From contig CM070873.1 in the NCBI GenBank assembly GCA_036365515.1, positions 217,661,376 to 217,725,375 of the forward strand: a stretch of DNA of 64,000 bases. Direction: 5' to 3'. Of this stretch, positions 14,961 to 25,890 are shown piece after piece. The position numbers were made by a program, and so were the translations under genes. Each line of letters opens with the position of its first letter. Within the stretch, counting starts at the first letter, position 1. The notes under the pieces were generated by a model. That model was not told the origin of the DNA. It ran no database searches and saw nothing but the letters and a program-made list of their open reading frames with translations. The DNA comes from Torymus aiolomorphi (Eukaryota > Arthropoda > Insecta > Hymenoptera > Torymidae).

Positions 14961-15790
14961 TGCCTGCATAAACTCACACCCCTTTCGCACGAACGCACAT
15001 TATTGTCTCTCCGTACGCCTTCGTAACCCCGAAGGAAAATGAGGTAAAAGCCTTCAGCCGGCTAGAACAGAAGCAGAAAAAGACAGCGAAAGAAGGCAGA
15101 AAAGCCAGAGACAACGATCCGAGTGCGGCGAGCTGTTGGAAAGGGCCGCAGAGCGGCCGATACGCATCGGTTCGCGTGAGCGAGCGCTGCACGTGGCTCC
15201 AGCGGAGGGCACGAATCGGTTCGCCAACGAGCGAGAGGTAAGCGTCCCGGCGTCTCGGCGTTGCGGCCGATACTGAGCGTCGAGACGCCCCGACGGCGTT
15301 ATCATCATGCGCGCGCGAGCCGCCGGCGGCAGCCCCGCTTCCCCTCGCACACGCGCGCGCCCGCGCAGGCGCCCGGAAGGAACTTCGAACTATATATATA
15401 CTTACCTATATAAGAACGCGCGCGTGTGTGGGGAGCTAGTCCCTCCTACGCGGCCCGCTGCGCGAGCCTCGCTTTTACGAGCGGCCGTCGTCGTCTGCGG
15501 TGCGCACGCGGCTGGGAAAGGGTGGCGAGGATTATTTTTCGCGAGGGTGCAGGCGCCGCCAGTAGGTGATCCAGCTGCGCGCGCTATGTGCCCCGAGCCG
15601 AGTGTCGCGAGTCGCCGCTGGATCTGGCCTGCACGCTATGCGCGTACCCTTTCGATAACCAACGCCGCTGTCGCTGCTACTTACTGCAAACGTACAAGTG
15701 CACTTATCTGCGCTGAAAGGGAAATCGGCAAAAGGGAAAGGATACACAGCCCGCGATGTGTCGAATCTTTTTTTGCCAATTCGTGAAATT
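14961..15790. promoter_or_regulatory. GC/CpG-rich island with donors on both strands
   Basis: Strongly GC-rich. A plus-strand donor is seen as GCGAGAG|GTAAGC (GT at 15238), and a minus-strand donor as ATATAG|GTAAGTATA (GT at 15405-15404). Both match the donor consensus well. Because the implied introns would overlap, probably only one is used. Open frames here are Arg/Ala-rich and unrecognised. I read it as leader exons of one or two host genes. Confidence 0.35.
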
Positions 15791-15951
15791 CGATTTAGGC
15801 TGTAGCTCGGAAAATACTAAGGTGACGATTTTTCATTGTCACGATGCGATTCGAAAGCAAAATTACATAATTAACTGTCAAAATCGTATTTAGCATATTA
15901 AAAAAATGACAATTTTTTGAGAACGTCAAGTCGAAATGCAAGTTTTAATTG

Positions 15952-16063
15952 TTCTTCATCTGCGCGGTGAGATACGACGTTCTTCGTCCGCGCGATGAGA
16001 TGCGACGTTCTTCGTCCGCGCGCTGAGATAGAAGGTTCTTCGTCCGCGCGCCGAGATACCACC
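15952..16063. repeat. 28-bp tandem repeat, four copies
   Basis: Units start at 15952, 15980, 16008 and 16036, each beginning TTCTTC, with a core TCCGCGCG followed by TGAGAT (first unit TCTGCGCG). The GC-rich core recurs every 28 bp in otherwise AT-rich DNA. It could be a minisatellite or a cluster of binding sites. Confidence 0.8.
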
Positions 16064-17996
16064 TTGTTCCGCTCAGCCGTCGATATACGCTATTTCGGAG
16101 TGCATATGCACTATTTCGACAATGCCCGACTTTACAGTCTAAAATAGTGATTTTTCACTGAATTTAATTTAGAGAGGAAGTGTTTCACTATTTCGTTGTT
16201 TTGTGCTTAAAAAGCAATATCATGTAATCAATTTCTCAAACATAATTTTTTTCCATCTTTTGTTTATTTTATAATAAATCTTTTTTCAAATTTAAATTTC
16301 TTCACTTTTTTGATAGGTAAGCATAAAATCCGAAGGTTTCTGACGCTAAAATTCGTTTTAATTCGAGCCTTTTAACGTGTGCTGTTCAGTTTAATAAAAT
16401 CATATCATAAAGTTACAGGTGCTGTGTTTGCTGATTTTAACCTTTGTTTTAATTTTAATTCATCGTTTCTAATTCATCATTTGTTGACATCTTTTTCTCT
16501 TTTATAGAATCTTAAGACTGGTTCTTTTATTTTCAAACAATGATCTTCATATTTACAAACCTTGGAGAGTCCTTATCCAAAAGAGAATTTTGAATTTCTC
16601 GGGGTTTCTTAGAAAAGTACGTTTTGATTGCTCAAGACGCGGAAAATAATTTCACTGGAACACTAATTAGTGTTGTTTAGCAACAGCGGTCCTTTATTAT
16701 AGAGAATTAAATTTAAAAATGTATGGTAGTTTATCTCATCCTAAAAATTATAATCAAATACTTTGGAAGGAAAAAATGGGCATCAGACGAACCAATTTGA
16801 TATACGACTAAAGTTTATTAAAGACCGATGTTTCGGGAGTATTGTTAACTTCCCTCTAATCAAATACCTTAATAACAAAATTTTTGATCTGCCAAAAAAG
16901 CTTTTGATTTCACCAACAAAAGGTATTTATTGTAAAAACAAACCCGAACTCCAGGATCTTTTTCATCACTGTGAAGATTTTTCTGTTTAGGGGGTCATAG
17001 ACCTAAAATCCTTCGAGGCCAAAATCACCTGAAAAAATATAATAAAATATAATTAGTTATATAGTATACTAATAATATATTATAAGTAGGCACAATTTCT
17101 GATAAAATGGCGTGAGATGTAATCTGTAGCCCAATTTTACTCCGAGATATTGCATTGCCGAGATTTTTGCTTTGGTACAGCTTTTTGAAAAAAGTATTCG
17201 ATAGATTTTCATGGGACAGGTCTTAAAATACTTAAAATTCATGCAGTTATGGACGTAAGAGTTGGAAATATAAGATTTCCTGAAGCAAATCATTTGCAAA
17301 TGCTAAAAATTAAAATTGTGCTTTGAGTAGATGTAAAATGACCTTGCATATGATTCAATTACTGGGATGTGCAATTTTTCATTTATAAAGCGAATACAAA
17401 ATACCCCGCACTACCCAGCTGCTCTTTCTAAATCCGATCTATCAAAAGGAGAAAATTAATTCAAATGGAAAATGTAAAGCCTTCTACTTGGAAATTAAAG
17501 TCGATCGTATCGAACTGGACGTGGTATATTATCGAGCAGACATTATTCGATTTGACTGATTTCTAGAATCAAGAAACTTATCACTGCACGCATCAATAAA
17601 TGGTTAAAGAGCCCTCAAAAGAAGTGGCAAAGAGATCGCACGTCATATTCACCTCACAGAATATTTACGTGGATCCTCGATGATATGAAGGCTGCAGTGC
17701 AGTTGGCAAAAGAATAAATTAACCTTAAAATATTATGTTTGATACCGAAAACAAAACACGCATACACACATACATGTATGAACATTTGACAAAAATAGTG
17801 TATTTATACATTTTTAACATCTATTTTCGAAAGTATTTTTAATGACAAACACACTCACATGCATATAGAAATTTTATAAAAAAAAATGTATTTTGATTCA
17901 GAATGTTATAATATATATTATATATTATTTAGGCCTGATCTACAATCGTTTTAATTTTTAATTAGAATAATATAATTTTTTTAATTAATAATTAAT
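16064..17996. other. AT-rich intergenic DNA
   Basis: Mostly featureless. A short AAGTGA-like fragment ending in TTTAATTTAGAGAG lies at about 16140-16180. A possible coding remnant at 17560-17717 is listed separately. Confidence 0.35.
17560..17717 (+). pseudogene. Possible coding remnant, unrecognised
   Basis: A plus-strand frame reads SRIKKLITARINKWLKSPQ and continues with KKWQRDRTSYSPHRIFTW to a TAA near 17715. Upstream, at about 17470-17560, another frame reads EIKVDRIELDVVYYRADII, which would join only through a frame change. The composition, with balanced Lys/Arg/Trp/Asp, looks more protein-like than its surroundings. I do not recognise the family. It may be a decayed transposon or the last exon of an unknown gene. 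Confidence 0.2.
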
Positions 17997-18059
17997 TTTA
18001 TACCCCTCTAACCTCAAATTATAACTTTAATATGATTATTCGGCTCTCGTGGTATAAAA
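17997..18059. repeat. Solo 'A hairpin' (TATACC...GTGGTATA)
   Basis: A partial copy of the two-hairpin element. It holds TATACCCCTCTAACCTC, then CGGCTCTCGTGGTATAAA, with no B hairpin next to it. It sits 5 bp from the next copy. Confidence 0.6.
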
Positions 18060-18064
18060 TACTT

Positions 18065-18734
18065 TTATACCACTCTAACCTCAAAATCACAACTTTCCCG
18101 GCAAAAAATGATCCATGTATGGCCATATATACTCATATATAAAAATCTGCACGGACATATATGGCCATACGTGATTATATATAACCATATTTGATCATAT
18201 ATGGATTTTGTCTCTATATAAAAGCACATGGTTGTATATAAGCAAGTATAGTCACACATGACTATATATGATCATATATGGATATATATAATAATTTTCT
18301 AAGTCATACATGAACATATATCATTATATACAAATATGTAAAACCGTATATGACCGTACATGGACGTACATGAATGTATATCGATTTTATCATATATGTC
18401 TATATATCATCATATATATTCATATATGACTATATTTGCTAATATACAAGTATATATGTTTATATAGAGATGAAATCCATACATGATCATATATAATCAC
18501 GTATGCTCATATATCCCCATGCAAGATTTTTATATATGGATGTATATGGCCGTATATGGATCATTTTTTCCCGGGTTGGTATGATTTTTCAGCTCTCGTG
18601 GTATAAAATACCGTTCGAAACGAGTGCGGAAGTTGATTATTTACTTCGTGTGACTTTTCGCACTCGCTTCGCTCGTGCGAAAAACGTCACACGAAGTAAA
18701 TCATCACCTTCCGCACCAGTGTCGAAATGTACTA
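18065..18734. mobile_element. Two-hairpin (A+B) element, interrupted copy
   Basis: The A hairpin runs from TATACCACTCTAACCTC at 18067 to CTCTCGTGGTATAAA at 18607, with a 479-bp insertion in its loop (18097-18575). The B hairpin, at about 18612-18734, has arms of about 45 bp (GTGCGGAAGTTGATTATTT and its inverse) and a tip that is itself palindromic (CACTCGCTTCGCTCGTG). Other A+B copies are at 29345-29532, 37817-38004 and 56051-56242, with a window-truncated B at 63909-64000. No ORF of note. It appears to be a fold-back DNA element defined by secondary structure. Confidence 0.7.
18097..18575. mobile_element. AT-rich CCCGG-ended insertion
   Basis: The termini are CCCGGCAAAAAATGATCCAT at 18097 and the inverse ATGGATCATTTTTTCCCGGG ending at 18575. 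The interior consists almost entirely of degenerate repeats of CATATATG-type 10-14-mers. It interrupts the loop of the A hairpin: the uninterrupted copy at 29494-29510 reads, on its minus strand, CACAACTTTGGTATG. Here CACAACTTT lies on the left and TTGGTATG on the right, implying a 2-bp TT duplication. No coding capacity. Confidence 0.75.
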
Positions 18735-19125
18735 TATATAGCACTGCGTGGCATAAATCCGCATTTATGTCACGCCTATCCGTGACATAAGTAGTCCATT
18801 ATTGCACCGTGCTATATCGCTCGGGTGATACTGCACGGTGCAAAAATGGACTGCTAATGGCACGAATAGGCGTGACATGGCGGATTTATGTAGTCAGTGC
18901 TATAAAATAATGTACGATACATGTGTCATAAGTCGTTCTTTATGGCACGGCGTTAAGCGCACTCGCTACGCTCGGGCGCTTATACATGCCGTGCCGTAAA
19001 GTGCAACTTATGCCACTAGTATCGTATCGTAATGTACTAGTAAGTCACTCGCTTCGCTCGTGTGAAAAACGTCTCCTGTGGTAAATAATCACCTTCCACA
19101 CCCGTATCGCAATGTACTATAGTAA
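18735..19125. repeat. Cluster of stem-loops with TCGCT-type tips
   Basis: Three further stem-loops follow the A+B copy. One at about 18760-18890 has GCACCGTGC/GCACGGTGC arms around a TATATCGCTCGGGTGATA tip. One at about 18930-19020 has GGCACGGC/GCCGTGCC arms and an ACTCGCTACGCTCGG tip. A partial B hairpin lies at about 19025-19115. Sequence differs between stems but the architecture of a GC-rich palindromic tip is kept. Confidence 0.6.
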
Positions 19126-19355
19126 TTGAAATAATTGTTACTTATAGAATAAGTGAAACAGTTTTGACTCATAAAATAAGTGAAATTCTGTATTGATTGA
19201 ATAAGAGAAATTCTGCACTTATTGAATAAGTGAAACAATTTTTACTTGTCGAATAAGTGAATATTCACTTATTCGTAGTGGACGACTTTTTACTTTTCAA
19301 ATAAGTGAATATTGACTGTAATAAGTGAATTTTCACTTATTCAAATTTAGGGAGC
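19126..19355. repeat. AAGTGA palindrome array
   Basis: Repeated ATAAGTGAAA/TTTCACTTAT motifs, ending in TTCACTTATTCAAATTTAGG. The last 105 bp match 39770-39895 closely, including GTGGACGACTTTTTACTTT. The array abuts a hairpin cluster, as also happens at 37570-37815. Confidence 0.6.
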
Positions 19356-19374
19356 ACACATCCACACATTACAA

Positions 19375-19396
19375 AGCTTCCTCTGGGAGGAAGCAA
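19375..19396 (-). repeat. Terminal fragment of GAGGAAGC repeat
   Basis: On the minus strand TTTTGCTTCCTCCCAGAGGA followed by AGCTTTGTAATG matches the 5' hairpin of the three longer copies. Only about 50 bp of the family remains before AAGTGA repeats begin. Confidence 0.5.
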
Positions 19397-20171
19397 AAAT
19401 AGCACGATTAGAAAGAACAGGAAAAAATTTGTCGATAGATATGCCCTTTGTTTTTTCTGAGAAACTCAGCGTATGATTGTGAGCGAGTTGAACAGAGCGC
19501 ATTTTACGCGAAAAATGCGCTGCGCGCGACCGCTGGCTGGTTTCTGGTGAACGCTCTCATAACAATCAGGTTACGTATTATACCTACTCATATCATTATA
19601 GATTTATACTTGCCTTCGGGGTGCTCCCGCGTCTCTTGATTAACAAGGCTTTCTTTTTCTGTTAATTTTTCTGAACTTAATGTTGATCGAATGTAAAATA
19701 GTTTCATCTTTCACCAGTTTACTATTTTAGTCATTATTTCGATACAAATAAGAAGATTTCTGGTGATGTCCTTTCGCTAACGATTCGACATCAAAACTTA
19801 TATGCATAATCAAAAATTGAACCATTACTTGCAAAATGTCTTAAACGTGTTTCTGTTGTTTATTATCAATATATTTTAGCAATTCTCCAGAAAACATCAA
19901 ACAACTGGGTATAACAAATTAATGAAAATATAAAAAAAATTAATAAGAAAATAAAAAAATACGAACACTATAAATCTAGTAGGAAGCTTTTTGCCAACAG
20001 TAACTTCATTTTTAAAAAAGGCTTAAAAATTATTCCTCTTCAAACATTTCATCAGGAAGAGTCATCACACATACTTTTCAAAAAAAGAAAATAAAACTAG
20101 AGAATGAGACTTTTCATCTTCTTTTTACCGAATGAAAAATATTAATTTCTTCAAAAGTCAAATGAGGTTAA
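19397..20171. other. AT-rich intergenic DNA
   Basis: Nothing recognised. Confidence 0.35.
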
Positions 20172-20242
20172 GGGACTGCCTCCATAAGTGTGCCTGTGCT
20201 AAGGCCACGTACTCTGAACCAATCACTTATGGAGACAGTCCC
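20172..20242. mobile_element. TTAA-flanked mini fold-back, 71 bp
   Basis: TTAA occurs on both sides (20168-20171 and 20243-20246). The ends are GGGACTGCCTCCATAAGTG and its near-perfect inverse CACTTATGGAGACAGTCCC. TTAA duplication is typical of piggyBac-type insertion. No coding capacity. Two larger elements with the same target are at 21208-21584 and 59421-60096. Confidence 0.65.
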
Positions 20243-21207
20243 TTAAGATGAGCGCAAAATACCCGAATTTTTTAAAATACATTGAAAAATGGCAAACCCG
20301 TCTTCTGTGTATTTTCTCAGTATTTTGTGTATTTTATCATCATCCTTGAATTCATATAACTTTTTTTTTCTTTAAATGTATGTCTAACTTTCCCTGACAA
20401 AATGATTTATGTTTGAAGAAGATCATTTTTAAACATTTTTTCCAAATAAAGTTATGGTTCGCAAAAAAGCTTACCGCCCCCCCTCCCCTCCCCCAATTGA
20501 CCAAGTGCACACGTGCAATATTTTGCTTCCTCCTAGAGGAAGTTTTGTAAAAAAAAGAGTTTTCAGATAACATGTTATAAAGATGTTTTGAGTCATTTGG
20601 AGTCAAAATATACTATTTTTAAAAAATGTCCATGTGTGCGTGCGTGCGTGCGTGCGTGCGTGTGTGTGTGCGTGTGTGTATGTGTGTGTAACGCTGTAAC
20701 TTTTTCAATTTTTTAACCAATTGTTTTCAGACAGCGCTTAAAATTTTTCTTTTTCTTTTTAAAGATTTTTGGGAAATAATAATATTATGTAATTTTTTGG
20801 TTAATTTTGTTTTATATCGAGTTTTCACTTTTTCAAAAACTAGTTTTCATTTTTTTTAGTGATAGGATTGAAACATTTGAATCGGACAAATACCAGTTCA
20901 AAGAGTATAAAAATACCTATATTTAAAAAAAATTGTTTACATTATCTATTACGATTCTTTTGTTTTTAACAAAAAAGCGTGTTTTTTTTAAAAAAAAGGT
21001 TATAACTCACAAAGTAAATGGTAAAATGCTTTGAAAAAGAGCATGATAATGCAGAATATAAATAGCTATAAGCTGCCAATATTTTAATTCATTCTGTCGA
21101 CTAGGTATAGTTTTTGAGTAAAAAAATTGAAAACCGAAAAAAATGAGTTTTGTATATCGCACGATAACTGGAGTAAAATTGACTTAATCGCTTTGAAATT
21201 GTTTTAA

Positions 21208-21584
21208 GGGGGTGCCATAGTCGTATCATTACCGACCGAGCAATTGGCAAAATTTCAAGCTTATTAAAAATGAAATACATAAAATCACAAAAAATCAAGA
21301 GAATACTTCGCTGCGGTTTTGAACGTTCTATCACCTAGTAAAAGTTTGAAGTCGAATATTAAGTGGTTTTTGCAAAAACTTTGAACAAAACAAAATTCGG
21401 TTTCGTTCAAAGTTTTTGCAAAAACAACTTAATATTTCGACTCCAAACTTTTACTGGATGATAGAACATTCAAAACCGCAGCGAAGTGTTCTCTTGATTT
21501 TTTGTGATTCGACGTATTTTATTTTTAATCAGCTTGAAACTGTGTGAATTGCTCGGTCGGTAATGGTAGGACTATGGCACCCCG
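21208..21584. mobile_element. TTAA-flanked palindromic element, 377 bp
   Basis: Flanked by TTAA at 21204-21207 and 21585-21588. The ends are GGGGTGCCATAGTC and its inverse, with the rest of the element a long imperfect palindrome centred near 21395. The sister repeat at 2720-2745 reads GAAATTGTTTTAAGGGGTAG with a single TTAA. Removing this element plus one TTAA restores that sequence. That is direct evidence of insertion at TTAA, the piggyBac signature. No transposase inside. Confidence 0.8.
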
Positions 21585-22309
21585 TTAAGGGGTAGATTTT
21601 GGATTAGTCTAGGCGCAAAGTACCTTTTTGTGGCCGATTGATGGCCACACCTCCGAGTAGTTGTTTTTAATGTATTTTTTTTTCGCTGAACACGAATCTT
21701 CAACTCGGAAGTCCGGAAAGTGGTCAGAAAAAAGTTATTAACAATTTAATTGTTTAAAAATTCATAAAAAAGTAAGTAAACACGATATTATTACTTGCGA
21801 GGTGTCAAACTGTTCATACTTTAATAAAAAATAAGACCTTATTGCGGAATTAAAAAATAATTAGAAAAAAAGTTATGACAAAAAGAGTACGAATAACCTC
21901 ACTTTTCACCATTTTCGCGCATTATTTTTAAGATATCTCCGGTTCTAATAATTATATCGAGGTCTACCAGGCCGCATTTTAAGAAGAAGTTGTGTAGAAT
22001 AGAATAGTATCTAAAATTTTTTTGGAAAACATCGATTTAGATATCAGAAAAACAACGGAAAACAAAAAATTATGGCAAAAAATAATTATTATTATTCCTT
22101 GAGTCATGACCTTTATAATTGTATATATTTTTATATGATTATTTTATTTATATCGCGCTAAAACTGCATCAAAGTGTGCGGTACTCGCAGGATCACCGCG
22201 CGCCGCATTCGACTGTATCAGAACGTAAGCGCGTACGCACTATTAAGTATGTACATTTCTATTCGTATTTTGACAATAAGTAGCATTTATTTGTTTTATA
22301 TTAATGTTA

Positions 22310-22552
22310 CACTGAGAAAAATGTGCATAGTCATTACTACTATATCGTATAGTTCTCAAAATATTGTTACGGTTTCAATTTTTTGCAGTAAAATATACAT
22401 ATTGTATTAGTTATTGATACTATATTTTAGTAGTTTGAATTATAATTATTGTAAATGCAACCATAATATTAAGTAAATTTCACTATAAAATATGGTTGTA
22501 ACGATTTTGCACTATACATTATGGCAATAGTAACTATATTTTCACCTCAGTG
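22310..22552. mobile_element. TA-adjacent CACTGAG element, 243 bp
   Basis: The ends are CACTGAG at 22310 (next to TA) and CTCAGTG ending at 22552. The interior is AT-rich, with repeated TATAGTAACTAT-like blocks. It shares the terminal heptamer style of the TA-flanked family. Right-side TA is not immediately adjacent, so the boundary is less certain. Confidence 0.45.
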
Positions 22553-22718
22553 ATAATAATATCAAACAAATTTCTTAATAATTTTATTGTATAAAATTAT
22601 TTTATAAAATATTAATATTTATAATATAAATATTATTTTATTATTTATATGTATATACTATACATATAGGAGCGATAAATTAATTTGGAGGAAGCTATAT
22701 GCCAATAAATTGGCAGCA

Positions 22719-24938
22719 GTTCTTTTTATCTTCGTACTTACCCAGTTGTTTGATATTTTCCATAGAATTGCTCATTTACAAATCCTTCAATTAGATATAT
22801 ATCAATGAGAATATATATTTTACTATTTCCGCATGTAAACGGGCGTTAAATAATTAAATTTTTATAATGTCCATCTATAGCTAGTAATTGTTATATTTTC
22901 TATCAGTATGCTTACTTAAGATAACACAAAATAAAGGTTCCAATGCATAATAAGTGATGAATTCACAAGGGTTGAGAAGTCTATATATTCATACATATAA
23001 TCCTCCAGAAAGGTGCCCCTCAAATTTCTACGCCACGCGTGACCGAATATAAAGGAAAATAAGAATATTAAAAAAAAATAATATTGGCAGTGGAAAATAC
23101 ATAGATATTTGAGGACGATATTGAAGTGACTGAAAGAAGAATAGAAGGCTGTGAATGATTATTATACATGTGTAACTTAGATTGAGACGTTGGGTTCGGC
23201 AAAACATTGGAATTTCCTTCTTACGCCCACTGTATGCAGATAATGAATCATCCTGTATTCTAAGAAATTGCCTATTTACTGATTCCAAAATTGTAATTCT
23301 TTTAACATTGAAATATTAAAAGATAATATACACTTACGCAAAATATATTATGCATATTTTATAACCGATGGAATGTCTTATAAAATAATGTATTCAATCC
23401 TTCAAGATACTGTAAATATAGCATAATAATTTTTACATGCAATTTTATAATTTGTATTTATTCAACATTGATCAAATAAATTATCCAAATTGCATTGTAA
23501 AACAGAACTCTTTTGTTTGTATTATAAACATAAAATAAATTTTTCTTTCTTTGATTAGAAAAAAGTTACTATATTAATATAGTTAATCGTTCCCTTGCCC
23601 ATCGATTATGGATTTAAATTGTTGAAAAGAAGGATGTCGATTTAAACTTTGAAAATGCAATTTAACTTACAATTAGCTAAATGCACGATCTCCGGGTCAA
23701 TGGGTCTTATTTTCTTCTATATAAGATATTTTTCTCTCTTAAAAAACGATGGCAGGAGGTTGTGAAGCATTTAAAGAAGTGATGTGATTGGCTAATGAGG
23801 AAATATCCTGTTTGAATGGCTCCAAAATTTAAAATGTTCTCTAATATAAAATGAATATTTCGATTTGAATTAAGAACAAATTTGTTATGTGCGTTTGAAT
23901 AAATTGCTAAAATAATCATTAAGTTATTGAATTAATTCAAAGTTCGTATTAGTTAATTTCGTTATAAAATAAATACTGTTTTGAATTATTTTTGATCGGC
24001 TTAGTGGAAAAAGCGGATACGTCGATTTTTCGTGTCGGAGTTTAAATTACTACTATTTCAGTTGAAATTTACCTTTTCTTACAAAAAGAAAAAAATTCAT
24101 GCGCAAGGTGTCGCTTTTCGAACGAAAAATCGAGAGTCCGCTTTTCTAAGTAATAATAGACGTGTCCACTTTTTCTACTCTGCCGATGATCTACTTTCTG
24201 AGTGGGAATATTGATTAAAGATAAATGCAATCATGAAGTGGAAAGTATTTGTTGTTGAATATTATTACATCAGAAAATTTTACTCGCGAAGCGCTTTAAG
24301 TGCGCTGCCACTGAATTGCCTTTTTTTTTTAATGTTTCATAACATATATTGATAGAACATACAAATAAACTACTAGTAAATAATTTTTTTACATATTATT
24401 TTGTTGCAAGAAATATACCTATATACGGCAGTTATTGTTTAATAAATAATAGATTACAATTTGTAGAATGAAATTTATATATTTTTTATTTTCTAGAATA
24501 TTAATTAATAGTACCAAGTGAGAACATATTATTGCTTTAGGGTACATCGTGTTTGTGATCCCATTTCAGATACCCTTAAGTGTACTTCCTCTGTCAGCGG
24601 ATACAATTCCCTTCTCTAGAAGATCAATTCCTTTGCATTTCTTGTAATTTATTATGCTTCATGTAGTTCATGAAAGCCGTATCATTTATAAAAAAAAAAC
24701 AACGTCGGATTCATGGCAAGGCGTCTTCAATCATAGCCACCGCCATGACAATCTTTTGAGGTCGTGCAGGTTACACACCTTAAGCGACGAGTGAAGGAAT
24801 TCTATGAGGGGGGAAAGCACAAACGTCGCTTTTAATAATAACACCCTCGCGCAGGGAGTGTGCGCGTAACGAAGCAATTAAGTTAAAATAGTTTGCCTTG
24901 GTGTCTTCCATACTCGGTGTGGCTCGTTAAATTACCAT
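22719..24938. other. AT-rich intergenic DNA
   Basis: No gene recognised. A minus-strand frame at 23028-23288 includes VNRQFLRIQDDSLSAYSG, which looks mildly protein-like, but no start, donor or family supports it. Confidence 0.3.
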
Positions 24939-25180
24939 TCAACATTCTCTCGCTTTCAGCTTAATGACTTTTCCAATTGGCGAGCGAGCCTGTCGTTTTT
25001 CCTGGTCGCGTGCGCTCCTATATACGCTCTTTAAAAAAAGGGAGACACGCGTCACGCGCGAACAGCAGTGCTGCGCTCGTACGCAGGATCTTCTCGCCTT
25101 TCCTCGCGGGAAGCTAGAGCGTAAGTATGAGACTTTTCCGAAGGGGCGACGTGGAGGTGACGTCACGAGTGCGTAGTTAT
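24939..25180 (+). promoter_or_regulatory. GC-rich leader exon candidate with strong donor
   Basis: A small GC-rich block on the plus strand ends in AAGCTAGAGC|GTAAGTATG, with the GT at 25121 giving a near-perfect U1 match. A frame is open across the putative exon (25000-25120) but has no recognisable motif. Best read as a 5' leader or first exon of a plus-strand host gene whose remaining exons are not seen. Confidence 0.35.
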
Positions 25181-25350
25181 TTAGGGGCCAATAGTATATA
25201 TGAATTGCTCAGGGAGAGCGGAAGAGCGGAGGTACGCAAAGTGTAACTTCCAATTGGCTTTTTATAGCTACTCTACCTCAATATAAAATATTACTTGAAA
25301 TTTGAAGTTTCTAGAACCTTTACGCTACCATGAATTTAGTTTGAAACAAT

Positions 25351-25379
25351 ACTAGCTACATTCAACGCGCTTCGCGCGT
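25351..25379 (-). mobile_element. Helitron-like 3' end
   Basis: On the minus strand a 6-bp hairpin ACGCGC-GAA-GCGCGT is followed after 9 nt by CTAG and then T. This is the Helitron 3' signature: a GC hairpin, then CTRR, with insertion before T. Three plus-strand relatives with the same loop or stem occur at 53810, 61698 and 62440. The 5' end was not located. Confidence 0.6.
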
Positions 25380-25401
25380 ATTATTATTATTATTATTATT
25401 T
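25380..25401. repeat. (ATT)n microsatellite
   Basis: A short ATT trinucleotide run next to the Helitron hairpin. Confidence 0.8.
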
Positions 25402-25890
25402 TCTCTTTTGACGTTATGAACATGTTCATGTTAGTTAGTTTCAATTTAGAAGTTTGTTTTAATCAGTTTAAATTATACGATAATAATGTAATTTTGATAA
25501 ATAAAATAATGAAATTTTTCTTATACTTCTAATATTTTAATTATTCCATTTTTTAATACTCCAACTCAATAATTTAATCTTAAAATGAGTCAACAACAAC
25601 CAATCAAAATAGTCTTATTATGATGACAGATTTCATCCATCACTTTTTTAAGAGAGAAATTCATATAAAACTATTGTTTTACTGGCGCAAATTAATTTAA
25701 TAATAGATATTTGCCGCTATTGTTTTGTTTGATTTTCAAAATAATGTTAATTAACTCCACTATTCTGGTAAGCTACGTCAATGAAATGCTCTCGAAATGT
25801 TAACATGGATGTATCTACTCGTGTTTCTGCTGCGCGTCTATAACATTGTTGCTATAGAAAAATGCATGTATAAATCAGGGCGAATAGAGA
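25402..25890. other. AT-rich intergenic DNA
   Basis: Nothing recognised. Confidence 0.35.

Larger units (their letters stand above)
20525..22718 (+). repeat. GAGGAAGC-ended repeat, copy 2 (with insertions)
   Basis: The start hairpin GCTTCCTCCTAGAGGAAG is at 20525 and the end GGAGGAAGCTATATGCC near 22705. A GCGT/GT tract lies at about 20629-20690. The copy contains a TTAA palindrome (21208-21584) and a TA-flanked element (22310-22552), which account for part of its extra length over copy 1. No intact ORF. Confidence 0.6.

Noticed and set aside
24283..24316. CGCGAAGCGC hairpin-like sequence as a fifth Helitron end
   Set aside because: The stem is poor and the following CTGA is not followed by T.
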